A stretch of DNA of 64,000 bases from Ctena decussata (GCA_963989385.1 OZ022507.1:52401400-52465399); one strand, 5' to 3'. Positions 9,977-21,587 are shown, numbered from the stretch's first letter. Program-made: numbers and translations. The notes: generated by a model from the sequence alone, not told the origin.

Positions 9977-12930
9977 CTGTAATTGAAGCTAGGGTGTAAA
10001 CAGCTATCAATTAGTAGTACTCAAGCCTACTGCGCTTTCAAAGACTGATGACAAGTTTTCTCAACTGCGTCAAGCAGAAGCGAGACATACATAGAATAAA
10101 TAGTTGAGCCACATCATGTGATTTCCAACAATGTGGCATTGGTGACAAGCAAAGGCTCTGATCAGACTGCACATAAGTTCAGTCTGATCAGAGCCTGCGC
10201 TTGTCACATCAGCCATCTATGGAAGTGACCTAAGCCATAGAGCCAACAGTGAGATCTCTGATTACCTTGTATAAATGCTTAGGGAGACCTGAATATCACA
10301 TGGCAGAATTGCCACATTGTTTGAAGTCACATGACGGTGACAATGCGTAGATAGACGAGATAGAGCATTCGACGGCTGTCTTATTCTTATTTTTTTTTCA
10401 TCTAAAATTTATTTGAAATAAAAGAAATGCAGGCGAGTTAACAGTTAATCGAACTAAATGCCAGATAGGGAATGATATAAGCATTTTGTTTCCATTCCAA
10501 TCCCATTAACTTTATTTTGTGTCTATTTATGTTGCATGTCAGTGAAATTGTGAATAGAATATTTTTAAACGAAATGCCAGATGGAAAAAACAGTTTTTCT
10601 CGTTTCGTCAGATGAAAAAGACACACTTTTGAATAATATTTTATAAAAAAATTTGACGTGTATCAATTTAAAGCTGGCATAAGCACGGACGTGTAATTAT
10701 GAAAATGCATTTTAAGTTTAGATCTTCGCTGGCCCACTTAACAACTGAAAATCCACAATGCTACCGGCAGTTATCTTAACTTCAAGACTTAAACATATAG
10801 AGGATATTTGACTTTTTCGGTGTAAGATCGATTTTTATTTCACCGAATGAATACCAAAAGCAGTATTTTCACGAGTGGCGAAGCCACGAGTGAAAATACC
10901 ACTTTTGGTGTTCATGAGTGAAATAAAAATTCATCTTACACTGAAAAAGTCAAATTTTCTATTTCTTTTATTTTTGAAAATCGCAATAATTCTGTTTATT
11001 TAAGAGCGTCAGCCATCACGACAGAAACACAACTTTTTTTCTAGCCGTTTTGCGTCGAATTCGATGCTTCCTGCGTGTTTATTGGGTAGGATATTGGTTG
11101 TAAACAGAGTTTGCAACTGAAAAATAGCTTTAAATATCATTTTGATTAACAGATCTCATAAAAATTGCCAAGAAAGAATGCCTACAGGAGACTTAGGCGG
11201 CCTGACGTCGCGTGCAGTAATAATGTTACGTTGGCGTCTTAAGTGACGTCATTAACGTCGTAATGACGTGCAAACATGCGTGACGTAATTTTTGTCAAGC
11301 CAGATAAGATTTAAAGAATTAATCAACAAAAAATGTGAGCCTATTTCACAAAAATCCTATTTCTGAAACAGTGAAATCGAAAGTGATAATTTCACTGTTT
11401 GAAACAGTGAGATTATCAGTTTCGATTTCACCGAGAAATCTCTATAATTCATTGAAAAGTATAAAAGAAGAAGTATTATTATCCTTCTACTTACTTCACT
11501 GTCTGAAAGAAACAACGGTGATTTTTTCGATTATCAGCCAAAGCCGACCTGCCAAATGTTCGTCGCAGCTCCTCAGCCCCAAGTATGCAATCTTTAAAGC
11601 CTTCTTTTGACTCTAGCAATGCCAAATTACACGTCAGCGGTCGTGCTTCTTCAACCTTTCCATCGAGCTGCACGCGAAGTTTAATATTATCATCAACCAG
11701 TTGTTCATCCATTTCAATGTTCATCAAGAGAGCTTTCTCTTGATCTCGCATACCCTCGAGAATTGGAGTCAGTTTAACTGTACCGGCTGCAAACGTATTT
11801 TCTCCTTTTAGACACATTATGTTATTGTCTTCAGTCAAAGCAACACGCAGGCCACAATGAATATTTGTAACATATGTCACTGTTGATTTAAAGGTCCAGT
11901 GTCTCTGTCTCTTTGAACCTTTTAAGATTATAATCTCATCCTTATTGGAATCAGAGTGCAACAGATGCATTCGTACACGGAAACGCCGCATTTTGGTGGA
12001 TAGTCCGATAAGTTCTCCGTGCGTAATGCTTAACTTATACTCAACAACACAACAGGATTTTAAATCTTGTGTGTTCATTTCACTTATATTTGTCTTAATG
12101 TCCCTTGTCCTTAATTTTGTCCCGGGCTGATTCAAACCTTCCTTAGAAATACTTGTCCACTGCTTGACGGTTTCTTGGATTGCAGATCGAAATTTATCAG
12201 TCACACTGCCTATCTGAATTTGAATATTGTTTTCTAGAACTCGGCCACATGCTTTCATGGTGTCCGTCGCATACTCTAGCGGGTGGCACATGTGGGTGAA
12301 CCACATTAATAGAATGTCAAGAGGCGGGGTTAGAAACTGATCTACCGTCACTCTTTTCAAGCAAAGAAATTGTTTATAACGTTTAAGAGCTGTTTCCAAG
12401 TACTGTTTATCTCTAAAATGTGGCAGCGCCACCTGGTAACAGAAATTTATTTGAGATCTTGCTACTTTAGTAAGATCAACGGACAGCCTGGATACATTAT
12501 CGTTGAGTTCACCAATTTTCCTAGATGGTGCAATAAACTCTCCATTCCTAATTATATTAAAACCGTCTTTTGGATATTTATCATACCACAACTCAATTGC
12601 ATTGTTGGTACTTTCGATGACGTCACTGCTTCTGATGAACTTGTGATTGAGTGTCCGTCTGAGGATCAGTCTGCAATCTCTTCTATATGCCAAAGGACAC
12701 AACATATGACAATACCACATCCAAGCAATATCTATTGGCGCAACAATCTGAGTTGACCTATTATCGTCCACCAGAGGGAACCATAACTGTTCGTATCTCC
12801 GAATAGAGAGTTCCAGAAGAGCATTATCATTCAGAATCTTCTCAACATTGTCTACGTTGTCAAGGAAATGAAGATGCCTTCTGGCAGCACTGATTAGATC
12901 AACAGAAATCTCCACGTCCATCCAATCCAT
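9826..12930 (-). CDS. GRDP-like (DUF1399) domain protein gene, partial, two exons
   Basis: Join of 12930-11495 and 9976-9826 on the minus strand, 529 residues so far. Two copies of the family signature are visible, numbered from the chosen Met: IDIAWMWYCHMLCP near residues 66-79 and LDILLMWFTHMCHP near 204-217. Each sits in an alpha-helical module of the GRDP-like type (glycine-rich domain-containing protein, formerly DUF1399). A beta-rich region follows at about 300-470 (VEYKLSITHGELIG, GLRVALTED). The biochemical role of animal members is not established. No signal peptide or membrane segment is seen, so a cytosolic protein is likely. The usual glycine-rich C terminus is not seen and should lie in unseen exons. 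The start is taken at 12930, which has A at -3 and G at +4, not at 12993 inside a MITE. Confidence 0.8.
10106..10342. mobile_element. Palindromic MITE, GAGCCACAT family, copy 1
   Basis: It starts GAGCCACATCATGTGATTTC and ends with the inverse (CCACATTGTTTGAAGTCACATG, partly decayed). The inner palindrome is GGCTCTGATCAGACTG...CAGTCTGATCAGAGCC. Copy 2 at 18327-18570 is more complete. This copy lies in the intron between the two GRDP-like exons. Confidence 0.8.
10343..10804. other. Intron sequence, no feature seen
   Basis: AT-rich intron of the GRDP-like gene. A weak inverted pair AACGAAATGCCAGAT / AACTAAATGCCAGAT-like lies near 10450-10590. No exon candidate with both splice sites was found. 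Confidence 0.4.
10805..10956. repeat. Near-perfect 150-base palindrome
   Basis: The left arm ATTTGACTTTTTCGGTGTAA is mirrored by the right arm TTACACTGAAAAAGTCAAAT. Inner arms TATTTTCACGAGTGGC / GCCACGAGTGAAAATA meet at the centre. It is a MITE-like foldback inside the GRDP-like intron. Confidence 0.8.
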
Positions 12931-12949
12931 TGTTGCATGTTTAAGGTTT
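11495..12949 (-). CDS. GRDP-like gene, first coding exon
   Basis: The minus-strand exon is bounded by an acceptor-like ACCTTCCAG just above 12949 and a consensus donor GTAAGT at 11494-11489. Coding starts at ATG 12930 (MDWMDVEISVDLISAARRHL) and gives 478 codons plus two bases. Reading through the donor meets a stop at 11491-11493 after one Lys codon, so an unspliced reading looks like a complete single-exon gene but is not one. The reading frame upstream of 12930 stays open to an ATG at 12993, but that part lies in intron-like sequence and then in the end of a MITE. A short out-of-frame ATG lies seven bases upstream of the chosen start. Confidence 0.85.
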
Positions 12950-12979
12950 CTGGAAGGTAAATTAAAGATGAAAGCTCCT

Positions 12980-13158
12980 GTGGCCGTATTCATAAAACGA
13001 CTTAAGTGGTTGCTATGCTGTTGTTAAGGCTAAATTTCTTTGAAGGAGATAACCTACAACAATGAAATTAGCTCAGGAGGAACAGGGAATCTCCATTATA
13101 GATATTTAGCCTTAGCAACCGCATAGCAACGACTTAAGTGGCATTATGAATACCGCCC
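12980..13158. mobile_element. Palindromic MITE, GGGCCGTATTCATAAAACG family, copy 1
   Basis: The left end GGCCGTATTCATAAAACGAC is mirrored by the right end with ACTTAAGTGGCATTATGAATACC. Inner arms carry TAGCAACCGCATAGCAACG and its inverse. A clean copy is at 38456-38672. Its left end contributes the codons of a spurious upstream start for the GRDP-like gene. Confidence 0.85.
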
Positions 13159-13223
13159 CTGATTTGCACAAGTTGCGCATATTTGATAACTCTATGCCGT
13201 CTTAACGGAAGCAAAAATTCATA

Positions 13224-13620
13224 CATACATGGGTAACCTGTAAAACCTGGGCTGTGCTAATGGGCTGGGCTCAAATGTTTGGGCTCGAATGAAAATAGTT
13301 TCGACTTGAGTGAAAGGCAAGCTAAGATACTGACATTACGTGTGAGGTGATACCAGCTCATTACGCTAAGAATGTTGACTTTTGAGTGGAAGTTATTCCC
13401 CTGATAGCAGAAGTTTCTTCCCAGAGGATCCCTGAGATTCAGTTTCAGAATATATATTACATATACAGTCTCCTTTCAGTCGTGCTCAGAAAAAAATAAC
13501 CTCATGATTATGGTCAGATACCAGTAGTGGGCTGCATCTAAACAAACAAACAACAACAACAACAACAGCAACAAAAAAACAAAAAAAAACAAAAAAAAAA
13601 CAACAACAAAAAACACACAC

Positions 13621-13681
<61 letters not shown>

Positions 13682-14123
13682 CCAACATCATGACAGTTGT
13701 GGCAAGCAAAGTCTCATTGATATCCTGTGTATCTGTGCAGGTCTTCTTTGAAGCACAAGCAAACACTGATGGGTCCTTATCGGATTGCACTGATGCCCAA
13801 GCTGATTTGTATCTACGCTAGTCATTAAACCCGGATGCAAGGGTTTTTATGCAGCTAATATAGTCTGGTTGCAGTTTTATTAAGGATATTGAATAGAAAT
13901 ACAAAATATATTTTTGTCTCTACTAGTAACCGCTGGATTTTGACACGTTCTCAAGGAAGAAATTCTCATCAACAGCAGTAAAGATGAAAAATATTGCAGG
14001 CCGTGATACTGACCTTTTTATGAACTATCGCCCGAGATGACACCGTTTTCATTTAAACCTAGCCCAGAGCAACAAAGAGCAGCCCATGAGCCCAGCCAAG
14101 GTTTTACAAGCTACCACATGCAT
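13224..14123. mobile_element. Candidate ~900-base TIR element
   Basis: The left sequence ACCTGTAAAACCTGGGCTGT, then GGGCTGGGCTC, is mirrored on the right by GAGCCCAGCCAAGGTTTTAC. The arms are imperfect over about 50 bases. The interior is non-coding and contains a CA microsatellite. A target-site duplication is not obvious. Confidence 0.5.
13538..13680. repeat. CAA/poly-A tract followed by (CA)n microsatellite
   Basis: CAA triplets and A runs are followed by about 28 CA dinucleotides. Open frames on the minus strand here encode only Cys-Val and Phe/Val runs and are artefacts. Confidence 0.95.
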
Positions 14124-14190
14124 GCGGGTCTGGGTGCGGGGTCTACGGATAAGAAAAATAAATTACACTGATTGGAGAATCATAACCAAA

Positions 14191-16374
14191 ACTAGACGGT
14201 TGTTTTTGAAACAAAAACAGATGTCTCCTCCTCCCCGCCCCCCCCCTCACCAGGAATGTTGATGGAGCTATGGTTCTTATTCTCTGAACATCAACTAACC
14301 ATGCTCTTATATTTGTACCAACTTTCGTGGTTTTAATGTTATAGAGGGAACAAGATCTCCATGTGCTGAAAAGTTACAAGGGTGGATACATTCGTCAACT
14401 TAAAATTAAAAGATGTATAAGTCTGTGAAAAAATGCAGGTGGATGTAGGGTTCTTTTCTCTGTAAATCTTCTGATGATGGTTTATATTTGAACCAAGTTT
14501 TGTAAAAATATCTTCAGCGGTTTTAAAGTTACAGAGGGAACACCATTTCTATACTGAAAAATTACAAAGGGGCATAATTTCATTAAAAATGTAGGCGGAG
14601 CTACCGATCTTGTTTTTCTGCACATCATTTGATGATGCTTTGTAACTGAACAAAATTTCATAAAAATATCTTTAATTAAAGCAAAATGTACTATTTTTAA
14701 TGTTCAAAAGGGATAGCTCCCAAAAATCCAGAATAACTGTCTTGTTTCCTTCACATCTGTGTAAAGTTTCATGATACAGAGCATATAGATCTTGTTCTCT
14801 GCACATTGTCTGATGATGCTTTATATTTATATAAAGTTTGCTGAAAATATCTTTTACAGTTTTAAAGTTATAGAACAAACACGATTTCCATACTTAAATC
14901 TAAAAAGGGGCATACTTACATAAAAAGTGTAGATGGAGTTACAGTTCTTGCTCACTGCAATTTGTCTGATGTTTTATATTTGTACCAGGTTTCACAAAAA
15001 TAACTCATATAGTTTCAGAGTTATGGAGCAAACATGATTTCCATACTAAAATTTTCAAAGGGACGTAATTCTGTAGTAAATGTAAGCAGAATTTTGTCTG
15101 CCCATCAAGTCATGATGCTTTATATTAGTACCAAGTTTTGCGAAAATATCTCATATAGTTTCAGAGTTATGGAGCGGACACAATTTCCATACTAAAATTT
15201 ACAAAGGGGCATAATTCCGTAAAACATGTGTATGGAGCTACGGTCTTGTTCTCAGTACATCCTCTAATGATGCTCTACATTTGTACTAAGTTTCATGAAA
15301 ATATCTCATACAGTTTTAGAGTTATGGAGCGGACACGATTTCCATACTAAAATTTACAAAGGGGCATGATTCAAATAAAAATGTGGAGTTATGGGTCTTG
15401 TTCTCTGCATGTCGTCTGATGATGCTTTATATTTGTACCAAGTTTCGTGAAATTATCTCAATCGGTTACATAGTTTTTGAGCGGACACAATTTCCATACT
15501 AAGATTTTCAAAGGGGCATTATTCCTTAGAAATGTACGTGGAGTTACGGGTCTTGCTCTCTGCATATCCTCTGATGATATTTTATATCTTGTAACAGGTT
15601 TCATGAAAATATCTCATATACTTTTAGAGTTATTAAGCGGACATAATTTCCATACTTTAATTTACAAAGGGCATAATTCCATTAGAAATATAGGTGGAGT
15701 TACGGGTCTTGCTCACTGCACATTGCCTGATGATGCTTTATATTTGTACTAAGTTTTGTGAAATTATCTCAATCGGTTACAGAGCTATTGAGCCGACACG
15801 ATTTCTATACTCAAATTTTCAAAGGGGCATAATTCCGTAAAAAAATAGGTGGAGTTACGGGTCTTGCTCTCTGATGAGGCTTTATATTTGTAACAAGTTT
15901 CGTGAAATTATCTCAGTCTGTTACAGAGTTACTGAGCGGACATGATTTCCATACAAAAATTTTCAAAGGGGCATTATTCCGTAAAAGTGTAGGTGGGGTT
16001 ACGGGTCTTGCTCTCAGCACGTCGACTGATCATGTTTTATATTCGTACCAAGTTTTGTGAAATTATCTCAATCGGTTACAGAGTTATTGAGCGGACACGA
16101 TTTCCATACTAAAATTTTCAAAGGGGCATAATTCCGTAACAAATGTAGGTGGAGTTACGGGTCTTGCTCTCTGCACGTCGTCTGACGATGCTTTACATTT
16201 GTACCAAGTTTCGTGAAATTATCTCAATGGGTTACAGAGTTATTTAGCGGACACGATTTGTGACAGACGGACGGACAGACAGAGGGACCGGACAGACAGA
16301 CGGACCGGACAGACAGACAGACGGACGACCAGGACAAAACAATATATCTCCGACCCCTTCGGGGGGGGGCATAA
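14191..16374 (+). mobile_element. Hairpin-ended element with tandem core (class A, plus orientation)
   Basis: The 5' end is CTAGA followed by a hairpin (TTGTTTTTGAAACAAAAACA) and a C-rich stretch TCCCCGCCCCC. The core is about eleven units of about 150 bases, with landmarks TTTCCATACTAAAATTT near 14890, 15039, 15187, 15348, 15492, 15649, 15806, 15948 and 16103. It ends with GACGGACAGACAG runs and a terminal hairpin CCCCTTCGGGGGG followed by GGGCATAA. The same layout occurs inverted at 47633-49716 and 59832-62799. No coding sequence is present. A non-autonomous Helitron-like element is the best guess. Confidence 0.65.
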
Positions 16375-17548
16375 TTGCTGAATAGAGAATATTAGGGTAA
16401 ATATTATGAAGAAAATTCATGCCTTATACTATTATTGACGTATCGTTTCATGCTCAGGGGTATATGTTATTCTTGGATGGATTTTCTTTCCAAATACCCA
16501 AAACCGGCATTGGATTTGCAAGGAAAAGAGAACAAAACAAATTATATTGTATTTCTTTGGTTATAAGACGGAGTTTTTTCCTTCTCAAACAACCCAAAGG
16601 ATCTAGAGCCATCTTATAAGATGGATCTAGATATTTGGGATTGTTTTAGGAGGGAAAACCCCATGTCATAGCAGAATTTCCTAAGAAAGTTTAGATATTT
16701 TGCTTCAAAAAGTGTGTAACCATACAAACAGGAATATACCATTTATATTTTACCAACTTTGGTGAGATGGCGACCTCTAAAAGTTTGTTTTCCAGAGATG
16801 GAGAACACTGTTATAGTCAAATAAATACGGTTTAAAAGCTCGCTTGATATTCGAGTCCGACATGTGATGCTTCTAGCTTCATCTGAATATCTTAATTGTT
16901 TCGGCTTCTGCGCACAGACTCCCCTTTATACACCATTATTGCCAACTTTCATACATATTCTTCAATATTCTGTGACTTTCTGATATGATTTCACAGCACA
17001 CGTTCATGTCTGTACTAATATTTTGCAACAAAAAAGTGCGTAACAGACAAACAGGAATATACCATATTATTTTACCAACTTTGGTGAGATGCGGCCCTAT
17101 AAAAGCTTGCTTGCAGAATAGCATGTTATGTCAGTAGAATCTAATGCCTGCAGATTCTACGGGCCAACAACAGAAAGATTCTAGTTTTCACGAAATTTGA
17201 CAATAATAGCATCACATCAGAAGAATAAAATTGTGTTTTTAAATGCTTTTAAAACTCTTCCGTTATAAGACCCCAACTATCAGTGATATTTTCTTTTTGT
17301 ATGAAAAGTAAGGAAAATTTTAAAGGAAAGAGGGGAATACTGTTAAAGAAATAAAGAAACTGTTAAAAAATTAAAGAACTGTTTATGAAGAAAATGAAAA
17401 AAAAATGAGATAAAATAATAACAATAAAAAATAATGAAAATTAAATTAACGTGAATAAATAAATAATAAAACATAAAGAAAGAGAAAAGTTTTTTTTCTC
17501 TCAAGAAAACTGATTTTCAGAATCCCCTCTCCCCACCATTTACATACA
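16375..17548. other. Intergenic stretch with a short duplicated segment
   Basis: A segment with AACAGGAATATACCATTTATATTTTACC near 16727 recurs near 17049, and each copy is followed by ACTTTGGTGAGATG, so a diverged direct repeat of about 320 spacing is present. Poly-purine and AT-rich DNA follows at 17280-17500. No gene is seen. Confidence 0.5.
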
Positions 17549-17636
17549 TACTGGGCACACAACATGAGATCAACATTGAATCATCCCGTTAAGTAGATTT
17601 TGGTTGAATGGTGATTCAACGTTGTTGGCCTGCTGG
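17549..17636. mobile_element. Short CTGGGCACACAAC MITE (AACGTTGA type)
   Basis: It begins ACTGGGCACACAACATGA and ends CAACGTTGTTGGCCTGCTGG, with ATTGAATCAT / ATGGTGATTCAACG internal repeats. Its termini match the copies at 24241-25131 and 44068-44162. Confidence 0.65.
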
Positions 17637-18326
17637 ATACATACATGCTTATGACAGTATATATGTTGAAGCAACATAGAATCACGGTTGAACATTGAAA
17701 CAAGGTTGATTCATTGTTGATTCGACGTGGTGTGTACAGTGTATATTTACCCAGTTATATGATTCCAGATATGTAGTCCAAACTTAATTTCTGTTACTGC
17801 TTACATGTATTTACTGCTTAATTTAATATCGTTCTTTTATATTTTTCCATAATAAAAATATACACTCTGTCAAGTCAATTAAGTACCAAAAGGTTTGGGT
17901 TAAGAATAAGTAGGTAGTATATTTTGTTAAGTCAATTATCGATCAATATACTATAGTCATTTAAAAGTAGTAGAAAATATCCGATATTTAGGTCGCCATT
18001 CCTCATTAATATCAATATTTCCATAGGCTGGTTTCCATTAAGTTAGTTACTGTATTTGGTTTTACACAGGTGAATACAGGTAACCAGAACCCAATATTTG
18101 TTTACAGTGACGTTACCATGGCCACTGTGGAAACAAAATGTAGCAGATATGTTCACATTTCATTAATGATTAATTTTGAATTATTTAATAAAATTAATTT
18201 CGATTGCAGATCGATCCTCTAGAAGCAAGGAACACGTTAAAGAAACGAAAATACCATAGAGTTCCTGCATGTGCAGTAATGCTGTGCCCCACATCTTTTC
18301 AGGCTAGTCATTGTTTAGTATTATAC
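17637..18326. other. Intergenic stretch
   Basis: The AACGTTGA-like pattern continues to about 17740, for example GTTGATTCATTGTTGATTCG. At 18026-18135 a pair GGTTTCCATTAAG / CACTGTGGAAAC flanks GGTAACCAGAACCC, a possible small foldback. No exon with good splice sites was identified. Confidence 0.4.
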
Positions 18327-18570
18327 GAGCCACATTATATCATTTCCAACTATGTGGCATTGGTGACAAGCAAAGGCTCTGATCAGACTGCACATAAGTA
18401 CATAAGTGCAGTCTGATCAGAGCCTTTGCTTGTCACATCAGCCATCTATGAAGTGCCCCAAGTCATACAGCCAACAGCGAGGTCTATGGTTACCTTGTGT
18501 GATTGAGAAGGATGCTTTGAATATCACATTACAAAATTGCCACATTGTTTGAAATCACATGATGTGGCTC
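18327..18570. mobile_element. Palindromic MITE, GAGCCACAT family, copy 2
   Basis: It starts GAGCCACATTATATCATTTC and ends GAAATCACATGATGTGGCTC. The inner palindrome GGCTCTGATCAGACTGCACA is mirrored by TGCAGTCTGATCAGAGCC, followed by TTTGCTTGTCACATCAGCC. Length and order match copy 1 at 10106-10342. Confidence 0.9.
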
Positions 18571-18734
18571 ATATAAGCCCCTGTGCAGTAAACCACCAAG
18601 AGAAGGCCTTGGCTTCAGCTTTTACCCCGTGGGTGGAACCCCTTCTCTTAGATGGGTGTTTACTGGTAGTGAAAAATGAACACTTTATGCTACGATAAAA
18701 GTAATTGGTGGATAAGAAGAGATGGGAAGGGGCT

Positions 18735-18775
<41 letters not shown>

Positions 18776-18808
18776 TGGCGGGGGGGGGGGGCGGGGGGGG
18801 GGGGGAAG
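18735..18808. repeat. (TG)n microsatellite and poly-G tract
   Basis: About 18 TG units are followed by G runs broken by a single C. The minus-strand reading gives only His-Thr and Pro runs. Confidence 0.95.
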
Positions 18809-18879
18809 GGATATCTGCAAATCTTTAATTGGAGAATAGTGGCCCAAAACTTTGAAAATACATAAATATATACTCGGTG

Positions 18880-20215
18880 CTATGAGTGTGCAATCATGGA
18901 TTCGTGCCGTTGATCCTTCTGGAGAAATCGTTATGAGAGTTGGATAAAAAAAAACCCCACTCTCCTCAGCGAATTTAGAGAGGGGACGAACAGAGAGATT
19001 TGGTCAAGGAGGTGCATATTATGCACTCGTCCCGCTGTGTCTCCTGGGGATCATTGTTATAAAATTGGACAAAGCTAAAATGGACAGACTTTGGACGCCG
19101 GGAAGTGCGGTCATGGATTCGTTCCGCCGAGCCTCACTGGATGCGCCGCTACGACTGTTTGAAATAAGAAGAAGCCACTTCAGCCTCATAGAATAAATAA
19201 CAGGAGAAACGAGCGAATTCGGTGAATTTATACCCCCCGCCGAAGTGACTCTGGTTGGTTAATGGGTAAATTAAGTTTCATAAAATTTGGTTCATGGTTA
19301 CTTATAATAATAGTTACGGCTGGATTGTAAATCAAGGACAGTAACTCTGGCGTAAGTGAAGCATGAGCTAAAGACGTTCTTTAATACATGCCTCAGCATC
19401 ACTGCACTATGATGAAACATTTTTAATTGAGTTTCGAGAAATTTTATTCACCAGTACCTAAGTTATGGCTAAAGAAATTTTGAATCAGTTCAAGGGGATT
19501 AAATCATGCACTACTGATGCGATTATGACAAAACTTCATGTGCACTGTTGTGTCATGACAATGTATGATTATTTTAAGTTTCATGAAACTCCATTTATTG
19601 GTTACTTAGCTAATACTCAATTTGTTGATTTTAAGCCAATTCAAGGGCAATAACTCAGTGCTAACTGAAGCAAACCCGGCAAAACGTAATATATACCAAT
19701 GCGTTTCGGTGGTAGATATTTTCTTTAAGTTTCACAGAATTCTATTCATTGATTACTTAGTTATGGCTGAATTTATCAATCTAAAATACTCATGCACTAC
19801 TGACGCCATTCTGATGAAATTATATGTGCATAGCCACCTCAATATGATACATGTACACACTTAGTTTAAGTTTCGTGAAGTTTCAGTGACTGGTTACTTA
19901 ACTATGGCTCATGTTATTGATTTTAAGTAAATTCAAGGGCAATAACTCATGTATTATTGAAGCCACTCTGATGAAACTTCAGGTGCATCAGCCCGTTATA
20001 GGGGTATATATTCATTTTAAGTTTCATGAAATTCCGTTAAGTGGTTACTTAGTTATTGTTGAATTTGTCAATCCAAAATTGATTCAAGGGCAATAACTCA
20101 CGCACTACTGATTCCGTTCTAAGGAAATTATATGTGCATGACCGCCTCATTGTGATAATATTTAATTCACGTTTCATGAAGTTTAACCCATATATGCTTA
20201 ATGTATTCTTCCGTC
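18880..20215 (+). repeat. Diverged tandem repeats, ~150-base units
   Basis: From about 19400 to 20200, units recur with AGTTTCATGAAA(T/C)TCC, ACTTAGTTATGGCTGAA, TTCAAGGGCAATAACTCA and a CTGATGAAACTTCATGTGCA block. Short open frames in the array are repeat products. At 18895 and 19110 a motif TCATGGATTCGTGCCG / TCATGGATTCGTTCCG occurs twice. The array resembles the cores of the hairpin-ended elements, but matching ends were not found. Confidence 0.6.
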
Positions 20216-20306
20216 CGCGTAAATTGTTGGAGTCCATTTGTCAATTAAGGGGTGTCTGGTTTAGTTTAGTCATATAATTATTATTTTACTATAAGAAGAA
20301 AACCAA

Positions 20307-20546
20307 TTGAGCAGCGACACGAGAAAACCAACAAACGGGTTGTGCGCCCAGCGCAGACTAAGATCAGCCTGGGCATCCGCCCGATCTGATCAGAGCCTTC
20401 ACTGTCCGCATGGAGGTAGCTCAGACCCTTAGCTACCCTTAGCGCAGGTAACGAAGAGTCTGGTTAAACTGGGTGGCTGCCCAGGCTGATCTGAGTCTGC
20501 GCTGGGCGCACAACCACATTGTTGGTTTTCTCGTGTCGCGGCTTAA
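20307..20546. mobile_element. Palindromic MITE, GAGCCGCGACACGAG family, copy 1
   Basis: The left end GCAGCGACACGAGAAAACCA is mirrored by the right TGGTTTTCTCGTGTCGCGGC. The arms continue through GTTGTGCGCCCAGCGCAGAC and its inverse. The centre is GGTAGCTCAGACCCTTAGC. Further copies are at 26751, 30013 and 36990. Confidence 0.9.
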
Positions 20547-20959
20547 TTATTATGTATCAATTTATATCATGCAAAAAGTGCAGATCCTGATCAGACGCTG
20601 CGTGTTGCGGCGTCTGATCTTGGTTTGCACTGTTTGCCTCTGTCCCTATTATTACACACTAGGCATATTAAATTGAGTTAGTGAAAGCTAAACTAAGCTT
20701 ATGATTATAAGAACAACTGGGTTGATGTTAATGCAATGGAAATTTGCTTAAAAAGGATATTAAGTCTTGAAAATGGCTATTTTCCGCCATTTTAAATATG
20801 AAGGAGAGCAACTTTAGTGATTTCCTGTATGCTTACCTGGATGACAAAGCCCTGTAATTCTTAATGCGCCAAAAAAGCAGGCGACAAAATTTACGTCTGC
20901 AGAAATTTAAAAAATGTTTTGTCCAAGCTATATCATATTGAGAATTCAAAGACTACAGG

Positions 20960-21026
20960 GCAAACAGTGTAGATCCAGGTGAGGTGGCTCATGATGAGCC
21001 ACCTCATCTGGATCTACACTGTTTGC
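20960..21026. repeat. Perfect 67-base palindrome (GCAAACAGTG module)
   Basis: GCAAACAGTGTAGATCCAGG through GTGGCTCATGATGAGCCAC to the exact inverse ending CACTGTTTGC. The same outer module is reused with other cores at 28487, 32466, 32869 and 43613. Confidence 0.85.
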
Positions 21027-21101
21027 AAATTCAACAATTTTTCATTTTTGGCGCTTTAAGGGTTAAAATGGGTACACTCTAGGGGGTGTATTTTCTTTTA
21101 C

Positions 21102-21206
21102 AGTAGCCCAGCTCTGGACCGGAAATACCTAGAAACAAGTTTCAATTTTCACGCAAACTGAAACTTTGTTTCTGAAATAATTTTGGTCCGGAGCTGGACT
21201 ACTTTT
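21102..21206. mobile_element. Small palindromic MITE
   Basis: AGTAGCCCAGCTCTGGACCG at the left is mirrored by CGGAGCTGGACTACT at the right. The inner arms GAAACAAGTTTCA / TGAAACTTTGTTTC are visible. Confidence 0.75.
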
Positions 21207-21479
21207 ACAGGTACACGCCTGTTGAGAAGGAATGCAAACATGAATGTATAGGTAGCAGAGTTGCCTTAGGTCTGTCTGCCCCTCTACACACTCAAGACAA
21301 ATTATCATAAATACAAGGTACAACTTGTAACCGACCATTCGATTATAGCCCTTTGTCCGGGACAATACATATTATCCAACAAATGTTTTCATCTTGAATT
21401 TATATTGATATATTGGTAATATAAATCAGATTACACTTAAAACGATAATCTTATAGCTATAAGAAAGAATTGTGTTCCT

Positions 21480-21560
21480 CTCCCCCCCGTCCCCTCCCCA
21501 TCCCCCACGTCCCACCACCACCCCTCAATAAATAAATAAATAAATAAATAAATAAAGCTA
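21480..21560. repeat. C-rich tract and (AAAT)n microsatellite
   Basis: CCCC-rich low-complexity sequence is followed by about eight AATA repeats, immediately before the 5' end of a hairpin-ended element. Confidence 0.9.
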
Positions 21561-21587
21561 AAAGAAACAAAGACACAAACAAACAAA

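Noticed and set aside
13476..13790. Minus-strand open frame rich in Cys-Val
   Set aside because: It is translated from a CA microsatellite and poly-A/CAA tract; the composition is purely that of the repeat.
14191..16374. Regular spacing of ~150-base units as a CRISPR-like array
   Set aside because: The whole unit repeats with gradual divergence and there are no short repeats separated by unique spacers. The context is eukaryotic.
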